Assembly (NCBI GenBank): GCA_026985515.1 | Contig: JALSQH010000029.1 | Coordinates: 1 to 5,007, forward strand | DNA: 5,007 bases | Direction of reading: 5' to 3' | Source of the DNA: a bacterium | Lineage (GTDB): Bacteria; JALSQH01 | Part shown: positions 1-5,007 of the stretch, in pieces | How positions within the stretch are numbered: the first letter of the stretch is position 1 | Layout: each line of letters opens with the position of its first letter | Position numbers and translations under genes: made by a program | The notes under the pieces: generated by a model | Seen by the model: only the letters and a program-made list of their open reading frames with translations | Told to the model about the DNA's origin: nothing | Database searches by the model: none

Positions 1-611
1 TCTCTGATGTTCTTTATGTGAACATCAATGGTTCTGTCTGAAACGAATTTGTTGTATCCCCATAATTCCTCAAGTAATTTTTCTCTACTGAAAACCCATC
101 CTCGTCTTCCTGCAAGTATGGAAAGTATCTTGAATTCCGTGGGAGTAAGATCAATTTTCCTGTCATCTACATAAACTTCATGTTTGTCAATATCAATTTT
201 AACTTTCCCCAGTTCGATAATTTTAGATGTTTCCTGAGCTTGACTTCTTCTTAAGACAGCCTTTACCCTTGCCACCAGTTCTCTGGGAGAGAATGGTTTT
301 GTTATATAATCATCTGCACCTATTTCAAGCCCCACAACTTTGTCTGTTTCTTCTGCCTTTGCAGTTAACATTATTACAGGTATATTGGAGTATATTTCCT
401 GACTTTTCAAATACTTGCACAGATCCAGACCATCCATGTCTGGAAGCATTAGATCAAGGATAATGAGTGAAGGAATCTGCACTTTGAGATAATCGAGTAA
501 TTGATGTGCCTCTGAAAATTCCCTTGTATCGAATCCAGATTTTTTGAGATGCAGTGCAACAAGATTGAGAATATCAAGCTCATCATCAACGATGGCAATA
601 ATCCGCTTCAT
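1..611 (-). CDS. PhoB/OmpR-family response regulator, C-terminus cut by window edge
   Basis: This is a two-component response regulator: a sensor kinase phosphorylates the receiver domain and the winged-helix domain then binds DNA. The ATG at 609-611 (minus strand) opens a frame that stays open for 203 codons to the left edge. The receiver domain (about 1-122) has the acidic pair D9/D10, phospho-acceptor D53 in ILDLMLPDMDG, T83 and K105 in TKPF. The OmpR/PhoB winged helix starts near 131 with LTPTEFKILSIL (155-166), and the recognition helix SDRTIDVHI ends near 199. About 20-30 residues are missing compared with the usual 225-235. The kinase partner, often encoded next to it, would lie outside the window. 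The gene is divergent from a PsiE-family gene, which fits a PhoB-like phosphate role, but the sequence cannot exclude another OmpR-family regulator, so no symbol is given. The ATG has no good Shine-Dalgarno; the best is AAAGG, 14 bases away. Confidence 0.95.
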   Translation of the reverse strand, partial: MKRIIAIVDDELDILNLVALHLKKSGFDTREFSEAHQLLDYLKVQIPSLIILDLMLPDMDGLDLCKYLKSQEIYSNIPVIMLTAKAEETDKVVGLEIGADDYITKPFSPRELVARVKAVLRRSQAQETSKIIELGKVKIDIDKHEVYVDDRKIDLTPTEFKILSILAGRRGWVFSREKLLEELWGYNKFVSDRTIDVHIKNIR

Positions 612-619
612 TAGTTAAT

Positions 620-648
620 AATATACCTTTGTTGGAGAGAGGAGTCAA
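620..648 (-). promoter_or_regulatory. Sigma70 promoter of the response regulator gene (likely leaderless)
   Basis: On the minus strand TTGACT (643-648) and TATATT (620-625) are separated by 17 bases. The -10 box ends only 8 bases before the ATG, so transcription should start within about 0-3 bases of the start codon. The mRNA would then be leaderless or nearly so, which agrees with the missing Shine-Dalgarno. Each box differs from consensus at one base. Confidence 0.7.
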
Positions 649-673
649 AGAGATTATAATTTATTTTTAGTAA

Positions 674-706
674 CCTGAATAAGAAGATTTTTTGAACTAA
701 TTCAGG
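674..706. repeat. Imperfect inverted repeat in divergent intergenic region, possible operator
   Basis: The arms CCTGAATAAG (674-683) and CTAATTCAGG (697-706) are inverted copies matching at 9 of 10 positions around a 13-base centre. The right arm begins at the last base of the proposed psiE -35 box (692-697). Arm centres are 23 bases apart, close to two helical turns, which would suit a dimeric regulator. It has no following T-run, so it is not a terminator. It does not resemble the directly repeated 11-base Pho box of E. coli. A binding role is inference. Confidence 0.4.
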
Positions 707-721
707 ATACGATGTTATAAT
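692..721 (+). promoter_or_regulatory. Sigma70 promoter of the psiE-family gene
   Basis: TTGAAC (692-697) and a perfect TATAAT (716-721) are 18 bases apart. The expected start near 728 gives a leader of about 28 bases with a GGAAG site before the ATG. The overlap with the inverted repeat suggests that this promoter could be regulated. A second perfect TATAAT lies at 655-660, but its -35 is poor (TTGGAG). Confidence 0.6.
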
Positions 722-745
722 CTAAAAAATTTAAAGGTTTCTGCT

Positions 746-750
746 GGAAG
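746..750 (+). promoter_or_regulatory. Shine-Dalgarno GGAAG that decides the psiE start
   Basis: GGAAG lies 5 bases before the ATG at 756. The upstream in-frame GTG at 750 overlaps this site and has only AAAGG (734-738) 11 bases away, so ATG 756 is the better start. An in-frame ATG at 774 has no site before it. Confidence 0.5.
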
Positions 751-755
751 TGGGC

Positions 756-1187
756 ATGAGCAGAATAATTGGGATGTTTGAGAAGATTATAATTGGAATC
801 TTGCTAATTTTCATGATATTTGTGGTCCTTATATCTGTAGTTGAACTTCTGGTTATTGTTTATCAATATTTCGTAGCATCTTCGATACTTTTGCTGAATG
901 TGAAGGAAATGTTATCTATTTTTGGGTTATTTTTGATCGTGCTAATAGGGCTGGAGCTGATGGAGAGTGTCAAGGCATATCTTGAAGAGGATAATGTTCA
1001 TGCAGAGATAGTTTTTTTGGTAGCAATAGTTGCTGTGACAAGAAAGATAATAATTCTTGATTACGAAAATGTAACCCCTGGCTTTCTTTTTGGTATAGCT
1101 ACAATCATTCTTGCTCTGAGTATGGGATATTATCTGGTAAGAAAGGGATTGGCAGTTAATAATACTTTTGAAAAATTTGATAAATAA
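756..1187 (+). CDS. psiE: PsiE-family inner membrane protein (phosphate-starvation-inducible type)
   Basis: This 143-residue integral membrane protein belongs to the PsiE family. In E. coli the family member is induced by phosphate starvation, but its biochemical role is unknown. Counting from ATG 756, four hydrophobic segments lie near 11-35, 52-71, 84-102 and 109-128. The family core is GLELMESVKAYL (about 65-76), then a histidine-containing link (VHAEI, 81-85) and AVTRKIIILD (93-102), with charged E67, E70, E84, R96 and K97 inside or next to membrane segments. Length is normal for the family. The lysine-rich tail after 129 is probably cytoplasmic. The gene diverges from a PhoB-like regulator and converges on a GIY-YIG gene, with no clear terminator after the TAA. 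Family assignment rests on motif recall; the phosphate link is inferred from family and neighbour. Confidence 0.82.
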   Translation: MSRIIGMFEKIIIGILLIFMIFVVLISVVELLVIVYQYFVASSILLLNVKEMLSIFGLFLIVLIGLELMESVKAYLEEDNVHAEIVFLVAIVAVTRKIIILDYENVTPGFLFGIATIILALSMGYYLVRKGLAVNNTFEKFDK

Positions 1188-1274
1188 GAAGTTAAACATA
1201 TTCTGGTAATTTGGTCCCGGATATTTTGAATGTCTTTGCTATGGGTTTTAATTTTTTAGGTAAATATTCTATGC

Positions 1275-1520
1275 TCACTGGAACTTAGTTACTCTTTTTC
1301 TTGATTTCCATCTCTTAACTTCTTTTTCCCGTTTTCTTGCGAGCTGAATTGAAGAGAACTCTTCCTTGTAGATAAGGAACCATGGTCCTTTACCTCTGGT
1401 GTAATTGCTTGCACCGGAATTGTGCTGTTTAAGTCTATGTTCCAGATCGGTGGTTGATCCTATGTAGAGTCTATCAATTTTTGGAGAATAGATTATGTAC
1501 AAATAAGCCTTTTCTTTCAT
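1275..1520 (-). CDS. GIY-YIG domain nuclease-like small protein
   Basis: This is a stand-alone GIY-YIG protein of 81 residues, typical of the short YhbQ/UPF0213-like bacterial type. The GIY part is YIIYS (8-12) and the YIG part is YIG (19-21). R29 in LEHRL is the expected catalytic arginine, followed by H33 and N34, then the YTRGKGPW segment (40-47). E65 in KREKEVKRWKSR is the expected metal-binding glutamate. All key residues seem present and the length is nearly complete, so it looks intact. The family fold cuts DNA, but the role of these small chromosomal members is mostly unknown. The ATG at 1518-1520 lies 20 bases after the 3' end of tRNA-Asn on the same strand, has no Shine-Dalgarno, and there is no terminator between them. 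Expression probably comes by read-through from the tRNA promoter. Confidence 0.88.
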   Translation of the reverse strand: MKEKAYLYIIYSPKIDRLYIGSTTDLEHRLKQHNSGASNYTRGKGPWFLIYKEEFSSIQLARKREKEVKRWKSRKRVTKFQ

Positions 1521-1540
1521 CTATGAGCCAATTAATAAAA

Positions 1541-1616
1541 TGGCTCCCCGGGGAGGACTCGAACCTCCAACCTAGTGGTTAACAGCCACCCGCTCTGCCG
1601 ATTGAGCTACCGGGGA
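1541..1616 (-). tRNA. tRNA-Asn (anticodon GTT), CCA encoded
   Basis: The 76-base gene folds completely. The acceptor stem is TCCCCGG with CCGGGGA, discriminator G, then encoded CCA. The D stem is GCTC/GAGC, the anticodon stem GGTGG/CCACT has one G-U pair at its outer end, and the loop CTGTTAA has anticodon GTT, which reads Asn codons AAC and AAU. The variable loop is AGGTT and the T arm is GGAGG-TTCGAGT-CCTCC. The 3' end of the T stem and the acceptor strand happen to make a perfect 12-base palindrome (CTCCCCGGGGAG). Confidence 0.98.
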
Positions 1617-1626
1617 ACTGAATCAT

Positions 1627-1654
1627 ATTTTACAAATTCATCTTGGTTTGTCAA
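1627..1654 (-). promoter_or_regulatory. Strong sigma70 promoter of tRNA-Asn
   Basis: On the minus strand a perfect TTGACA (1649-1654) is followed after 16 bases by TAAAAT (1627-1632). The -10 ends 10 bases before the tRNA 5' end, so the precursor should carry only about 3-4 extra 5' bases. It probably also drives the GIY-YIG gene downstream. Confidence 0.75.
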
Positions 1655-1662
1655 ATGCGGTA

Positions 1663-1691
1663 TCTTCTCTTTCCCCTTTTCCCTTCCTTCT
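1663..1691 (+). other. 29-base pure pyrimidine tract between divergent promoters
   Basis: Every base from 1663 to 1691 is C or T. The tract fills the spacer between the -35 of the tRNA promoter and the extended -10 of the ybdG promoter, where a ybdG -35 would be expected. It shows no convincing mirror symmetry. A structural or regulatory role is unproven. Confidence 0.6.
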
Positions 1692-1699
1692 GATATAAT
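1691..1699 (+). promoter_or_regulatory. Extended -10 promoter of the ybdG-kup operon
   Basis: TGATATAAT is a perfect extended -10 (TG-n-TATAAT). At the proper distance upstream (1671-1676) there is only TTCCCC, so recognition would rely on the extended -10. The expected start near 1706 leaves a leader of about 26 bases containing GGAGGG. Confidence 0.6.
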
Positions 1700-1718
1700 A
1701 ATGGAAAATTGTTTCACT

Positions 1719-1724
1719 GGAGGG
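1719..1724 (+). promoter_or_regulatory. Shine-Dalgarno GGAGGG of ybdG
   Basis: GGAGGG is 7 bases from GTG 1732 and 10 bases from the next codon, ATG 1735. Spacing favours the GTG slightly, but the two adjacent start codons cannot be separated by sequence alone and differ by one residue. Confidence 0.6.
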
Positions 1725-1731
1725 AAAAGGG

Positions 1732-3309
1732 GTGATGGAATGGATTGTAAATGTAATGGGTAGAATGGGGGTGCCACATGGGTATGCACCGGTACTGGCT
1801 TCCATTATCATTCTGATATTACTTGCTTTATCTGCGTACATCGGTTACAGAATAACATACTTTGTTCTGAAAAGAATCCTTTTCACCCTTTTTATCAGAA
1901 CAGAGAATGTTTATGACGATGTCCTTCTACAGAGGAGAGTTTTTGACAATCTTGCCCACATTGTCCCGGCGGTAATCATTATCTATGGTATAAATCTGGC
2001 AGGATTAAGTAAGGGTCTGACTGATTTCATAATTTCTCTAACATACTCATACCTGATTTTTGAGCTTCTTATTGTTACTCTGCGTTTCCTTGATGCACTC
2101 AATGATATGTACGAAATTTATGCTGAGAAAAAACAGCTGGAAGTCCATATAAAGCAGTACATTCAGGTCATCAAGGTGACCTTTGTTATAATCGCTCTGA
2201 TACTTGTAATTTCAATTTTTCTCAAAAAGAGTCCCGCTTCCATTATTGCTGGCCTCGGTGCAATGACAGCTGTGGTTATGCTGATTTTCAAAGATTCCAT
2301 TCTCTCTCTGGTGGCGAGTATTCAGATATCAGCCTATGATCTTGTTAAAGTGGGGGACTGGATTACTATCCCCGGCAGAAATATTGATGGGGATGTAATA
2401 GACATATCTCTCAACACCATCAAGGTAAAGAATTTTGATAACACCATCAGCACTGTTCCGACCTATGCTCTTGTTCAGGAGTCATTCAGGAACTGGAGAG
2501 GAATGGTCAGCAGTGGTGGCAGGAGGATAAAAAGGGCCATCTACATAGATATGAATACCATTCAGCTGTGTGATAGAGATATGATTGAAAAGTTTAAAAA
2601 GATTCACTACATCAGTGAGTATGTTACAAAGAAGCAGGAGGAGATTGATCGCTGGAACAGGGAGCACAATATCCAGGAACCAGTGAGGGTTAATGGAAGA
2701 GCTCAGACAAATATTGGAATTTTCAGAAAGTATGTTGAGAATTACATCAGGTCCAATTTCAAAATTTACAGAAAATTTTACAAACATGTTTTCGAAATTG
2801 ATGGAAGGAAATATGAGAAATTTGTTGTTGACGGTCCTGAAATGTTGAGGAAAAAATTTGGGGAAAGAATTGACAGATACCTGCAGGAAATTGATGAAAA
2901 AACTGTAATAAAAAATGTGGAGGAATTTCTCAAAGATTTTGGGGATCACTTCATACTTGAGAACAACGCAATTTATGAGGTAAGGAAGGTGAAAAAGGTG
3001 AAGGTGGTGAAGGGAGCGGAGGTTGAGGTGGAAGAGGTTGAAAAGGTTGTTGAGAGGGAGGGGAGATTCAGGGATGATATGACCCTCTTAGTCAGACAGC
3101 TTGATCCCACTGAAAAGGGTCTTCCACTTGAAATTTATGTCTTCACTGCCACGACAGACTGGGTTGAGTATGAATCAATTCAGTCCGACCTTTTTGATCA
3201 CATATTTGCAGTTCTTCCTGAGTTTGGCCTGAGAGTATTTCAGAGTCCCTCAAGTAACGACATCCGTGAATTCCTGGAAAAAGTTGTACAGGAGAAAAAA
3301 TCTGAATAA
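1732..3309 (+). CDS. ybdG: YbdG-family (MscS superfamily) mechanosensitive channel with insertion
   Basis: This 525-residue inner membrane channel of the MscS superfamily would open under membrane tension and release solutes during hypo-osmotic shock. Five hydrophobic segments lie near 20-42, 74-92, 97-118, 145-163 and 168-200; the last is the pore-lining helix (SPASIIAGLGAMTAV, then FKDSILSLVASIQIS). The beta domain follows (VGDWITIPG, then NFDNTISTVPTYAL), then the YbdG signature NWRGM (254-258) and GGRRIKRAIYIDM (262-274). The family pattern breaks after TNIGIFRKYVENYIRSN (326-342) and resumes at DDMTLLVRQL (448-457), ending in LPEFGLRVFQSPS (495-507). Between them lie about 105 residues absent from E. 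coli YbdG as I recall it (415 residues), matching the length excess. The insertion is K/E-rich and its last part alternates Val with charged residues. The reading frame is intact on both sides. The gene is the first of an operon with kup, 15 bases downstream. Confidence 0.93.
   Translation: MMEWIVNVMGRMGVPHGYAPVLASIIILILLALSAYIGYRITYFVLKRILFTLFIRTENVYDDVLLQRRVFDNLAHIVPAVIIIYGINLAGLSKGLTDFIISLTYSYLIFELLIVTLRFLDALNDMYEIYAEKKQLEVHIKQYIQVIKVTFVIIALILVISIFLKKSPASIIAGLGAMTAVVMLIFKDSILSLVASIQISAYDLVKVGDWITIPGRNIDGDVIDISLNTIKVKNFDNTISTVPTYALVQESFRNWRGMVSSGGRRIKRAIYIDMNTIQLCDRDMIEKFKKIHYISEYVTKKQEEIDRWNREHNIQEPVRVNGRAQTNIGIFRKYVENYIRSNFKIYRKFYKHVFEIDGRKYEKFVVDGPEMLRKKFGERIDRYLQEIDEKTVIKNVEEFLKDFGDHFILENNAIYEVRKVKKVKVVKGAEVEVEEVEKVVEREGRFRDDMTLLVRQLDPTEKGLPLEIYVFTATTDWVEYESIQSDLFDHIFAVLPEFGLRVFQSPSSNDIREFLEKVVQEKKSE
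2988..3014 (+). repeat. Three 9-base tandem units inside the ybdG insertion
   Basis: Units GGTGAAAAA, GGTGAAGGT and GGTGAAGGG follow each other exactly and encode Val-Lys-X three times (420-428). The following bases continue with degenerate GAGGTT/GAGGTG elements encoding Val/Glu. The surrounding coding strand is extremely C-poor: a single C (3017) between 2971 and 3068. Nine-base units keep the frame, so copy-number change would alter protein length without breaking it. Confidence 0.65.
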
Positions 3310-3314
3310 TACAC

Positions 3315-3320
3315 GGAGGA
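3315..3320 (+). promoter_or_regulatory. Shine-Dalgarno GGAGGA that fixes the kup GTG start
   Basis: GGAGGA ends 4 bases before GTG 3325. No in-frame ATG or GTG lies nearby that would restore the conserved N-terminus, so this site supports GTG as the start. It lies in the 15-base gap after the ybdG stop codon. Confidence 0.8.
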
Positions 3321-3324
3321 TAAG

Positions 3325-5007
3325 GTGAAAAGTGAAAACAGGTTATTACCCCTTTCAATTGCAGCCCTTGGCGTTGTTTTTGGTGACATTGGTACAAGCC
3401 CCCTCTACGCAATTAAGGAGTGTTTTACCGGTGATTATGGCATTGCTCCTTTGAGGGAAAATATTCTGGGGATTCTTTCCCTTATTTTCTGGACACTTTT
3501 AATAATTGTGACGATAAAGTATGTCATCTTTGTTCTCAAGGCTGACAACGAGGGCGAAGGGGGGGTTATGGCTCTCACCGGTCTGATAAAAAGAGTGGAT
3601 CCAGAGAAAAAGTTAACCCTTTTTGTACTCCTGGGTATTTTTGCAGCAAGTATGCTTTACGGTGATGGAATGATCACCCCTGCAATCTCAGTGCTGAGCG
3701 CGGTTGGTGGACTTGCCGTCGTTGCACCGGGACTCAAAGAATTTGTACTACCAGTCACAATTATTATTCTTATCGGGTTGTTTTTGATCCAGAGCAGAGG
3801 AACAGAAAAGGTTGGTTCTCTCTTCGGACCAATTATTTTCCTCTGGTTTCTTACCCTTGCTGTACTTGGTCTCATTCAGGTTGTGAAAAATCCCGTTGTT
3901 TTCCTGGCATTAAATCCACTCTATGGTTTTAAGTTTTTACTGAATGGAAATCTGAGAAGTTTCATAGTCCTTGGTGCAGTTTTCCTGGTTGCCACGGGTG
4001 CAGAGGCGATGTATGCAGATATGGGACATTTTGGAAGAAAACCAATCAGATTAACCTGGAGTGTGGTAGTTTTCCCCTCACTTGTGCTGAACTATTTTGG
4101 ACAGGGAGCTTACCTTCTCTCTCATCCAGAAAGTGCAGAGAACATCTTTTTCATGATCGCCCCGCACTGGTTGAGGCTTTATCTCCTCATCATCGCCACA
4201 CTTGCCACCATTATTGCGTCTCAGGCTGTTATTACCGGGTCTTTCTCCCTCACCAAGCAGATCATCCAGATGGGTTACTTCCCTAAAATGAAACTGGTGC
4301 ACACATCTTCCACAGAGAGGGGACAGATATATGTTCCTCTTATAAACTGGTTTCTCATGCTTGCCACAATAGGGCTTGTGCTTGGATTCAGGACCACCTC
4401 ACATTTAGCCGCAGCATACGGAGTTGCTGTTAATTTTACCATGATTGTTACCACCTTTCTCTTTTACATAATTTTGAGGAGAAAATTCAAGTGGGGTTTA
4501 TTGAATGCTTTTTTGCTCTCTCTCCTTTTCTTTGTCGTTGAGCTTTCCTTTTTTGTAGCCAATCTTTCAAAAATCATGCATGGAGCATGGTTCCCCCTTG
4601 TTGTGGGAGGAGTGTTTTATGTTATCATGAGAACATGGGAAAAGGGAAGAATGATTCTGAGGGAAGAGTTCAAAAAAATCACCATGGATGTGGAAGAGTT
4701 TAAAGATATGCTGGAAAAGGAGGATGTGATTAAGGTAAATGGGTACGCTGTTTTCATGACGGGGAGACCTGATGTTGTTCCATTTGCCATGATTCAAAAT
4801 GTGAGGCATAACAGGATAATTCACTCAACCTCAATTATTCTTCATATAAAATTTGAAACAATTCCAAGAGTGCCAAATCTTGAGAAGGTTGAGTTGGAAA
4901 AATTGGGTAATGGAATTTTCAGGGTAATTGCCAGAGTGGGTTATATGGAAGATCCAGATGTGGGAAAAATCCTTGAACTTGCCACTGCTTCCGGACTTGA
5001 TGTTCCA
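3325..5007 (+). CDS. kup: Kup/HAK/KUP-family potassium uptake transporter, C-terminus cut by window edge
   Basis: This secondary K+ transporter probably works as a K+/H+ symporter. From GTG 3325 the frame is open for 561 codons to the right edge; E. coli Kup has 622 residues and the alignment suggests about 60 are missing. Seen motifs: GDIGTSPLY (20-28), where D21 matches functional D23 of E. coli; ADNEGEGG (73-80); YGDGMITPAISVLSA (112-126), with D114 where E. coli has E116; ATGAEAMYADMGHFG (229-243); NYFGQGAYLL (256-265); ASQAVITGSFSLTKQ (298-312); HLAAAYGVAV (359-368). About 12 membrane segments occupy residues 12 to 440. The remainder is the cytoplasmic domain (VFMTGRPDVVPFAMIQN, 476-492). 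The usual SAVEG is SAVGG here (125-129). It is probably cotranscribed with ybdG. All 21 Arg codons are AGA or AGG. Confidence 0.97.
   Translation, partial: MKSENRLLPLSIAALGVVFGDIGTSPLYAIKECFTGDYGIAPLRENILGILSLIFWTLLIIVTIKYVIFVLKADNEGEGGVMALTGLIKRVDPEKKLTLFVLLGIFAASMLYGDGMITPAISVLSAVGGLAVVAPGLKEFVLPVTIIILIGLFLIQSRGTEKVGSLFGPIIFLWFLTLAVLGLIQVVKNPVVFLALNPLYGFKFLLNGNLRSFIVLGAVFLVATGAEAMYADMGHFGRKPIRLTWSVVVFPSLVLNYFGQGAYLLSHPESAENIFFMIAPHWLRLYLLIIATLATIIASQAVITGSFSLTKQIIQMGYFPKMKLVHTSSTERGQIYVPLINWFLMLATIGLVLGFRTTSHLAAAYGVAVNFTMIVTTFLFYIILRRKFKWGLLNAFLLSLLFFVVELSFFVANLSKIMHGAWFPLVVGGVFYVIMRTWEKGRMILREEFKKITMDVEEFKDMLEKEDVIKVNGYAVFMTGRPDVVPFAMIQNVRHNRIIHSTSIILHIKFETIPRVPNLEKVELEKLGNGIFRVIARVGYMEDPDVGKILELATASGLDVP

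Noticed and set aside
227-463. Open frame of 78 codons on the plus strand
   Set aside because: It is antisense to the receiver and linker part of the response regulator, has no Shine-Dalgarno and encodes a proline/leucine-rich sequence with no family resemblance.
632-660. TTGGAG-17-TATAAT as an alternative plus-strand promoter for psiE
   Set aside because: The -10 is perfect but only three of six bases match in the -35, and it overlaps the response regulator promoter; the 692-721 pair is better. It could still be a minor start.
942-1199. Minus-strand open frame of 85 codons
   Set aside because: It is the antisense shadow of the psiE-family gene, whose conserved core is on the plus strand.
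1188-1290. Attachment-site repeat of the tRNA 3' end beyond the GIY-YIG gene
   Set aside because: No copy of the tRNA 3' end was seen; ggtcccgg at 1206 onward is too short and differs. There is no integrase, so an integrated element is not supported.
1544-1556. CTCCCCGGGGAG palindrome followed by TTTTATT, terminator-like on the minus strand
   Set aside because: It is the junction of the T stem and acceptor strand of the tRNA; the perfect palindrome has no loop, and the T-run is short and separated by GCCA.
2482-2949. Minus-strand open frame of 155 codons
   Set aside because: Antisense to the cytoplasmic part of the YbdG channel. The plus strand has clear family motifs here; the reverse product is Phe/Asn-rich with none.
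2971-3068. G-rich strand as a G-quadruplex
   Set aside because: Most runs are only GG, so only weak two-layer structures are possible; the pattern is explained by Val/Lys/Glu codons.
3143-3412. Minus-strand open frame spanning the ybdG-kup junction
   Set aside because: It is opposite the conserved YbdG C-terminus and Kup N-terminus and has no supporting start site.

Overview
The window looks like chromosome of an AT-rich bacterium. Promoters are sigma70-type (TTGACT-17-TATATT, TTGACA-16-TAAAAT, an extended TGATATAAT), Shine-Dalgarno sites are strong on the right-hand operon, and the tRNA gene encodes its CCA end. Arginine is written almost only as AGA/AGG: all 21 Arg codons in the Kup fragment are of this type. 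Together with many Lys/Glu/Ile residues, this resembles thermophilic lineages such as the Aquificota. That placement is only a compositional guess; no marker gene in the window settles it.

Left part (1-1187): a PhoB/OmpR-type response regulator, cut by the left edge, is read leftwards. A PsiE-family membrane protein is read rightwards. The two share a 144-base intergenic region holding two divergent promoters and an imperfect inverted repeat that overlaps the psiE -35. PsiE is a Pho-regulon protein in E. coli, so the pairing suggests, but does not prove, phosphate control. The response regulator promoter lies so close to its ATG that the mRNA is probably leaderless.

Middle (1188-1731): after an 87-base convergent gap with no clear terminator comes a small GIY-YIG nuclease-like gene. 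It sits 20 bases downstream of a tRNA-Asn(GTT) gene on the same strand and has no Shine-Dalgarno of its own, so it is probably read through from the tRNA promoter. A 29-base pure pyrimidine run separates that promoter from the divergent promoter of the next operon.

Right part (1732-5007): a two-gene operon encodes a YbdG-family mechanosensitive channel and a Kup-type potassium transporter, the latter cut by the right edge about 60 residues before its usual end. They are 15 bases apart and form a plausible osmotic module: K+ uptake by Kup and pressure release by the channel. The most unusual item is an insertion of about 105 residues inside the cytoplasmic domain of the YbdG protein. It ends in a charge-segregated Val/Lys then Val/Glu segment, partly encoded by a 9-base tandem repeat. 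I found no CRISPR array, insertion sequence, phage gene or recognisable defence system.
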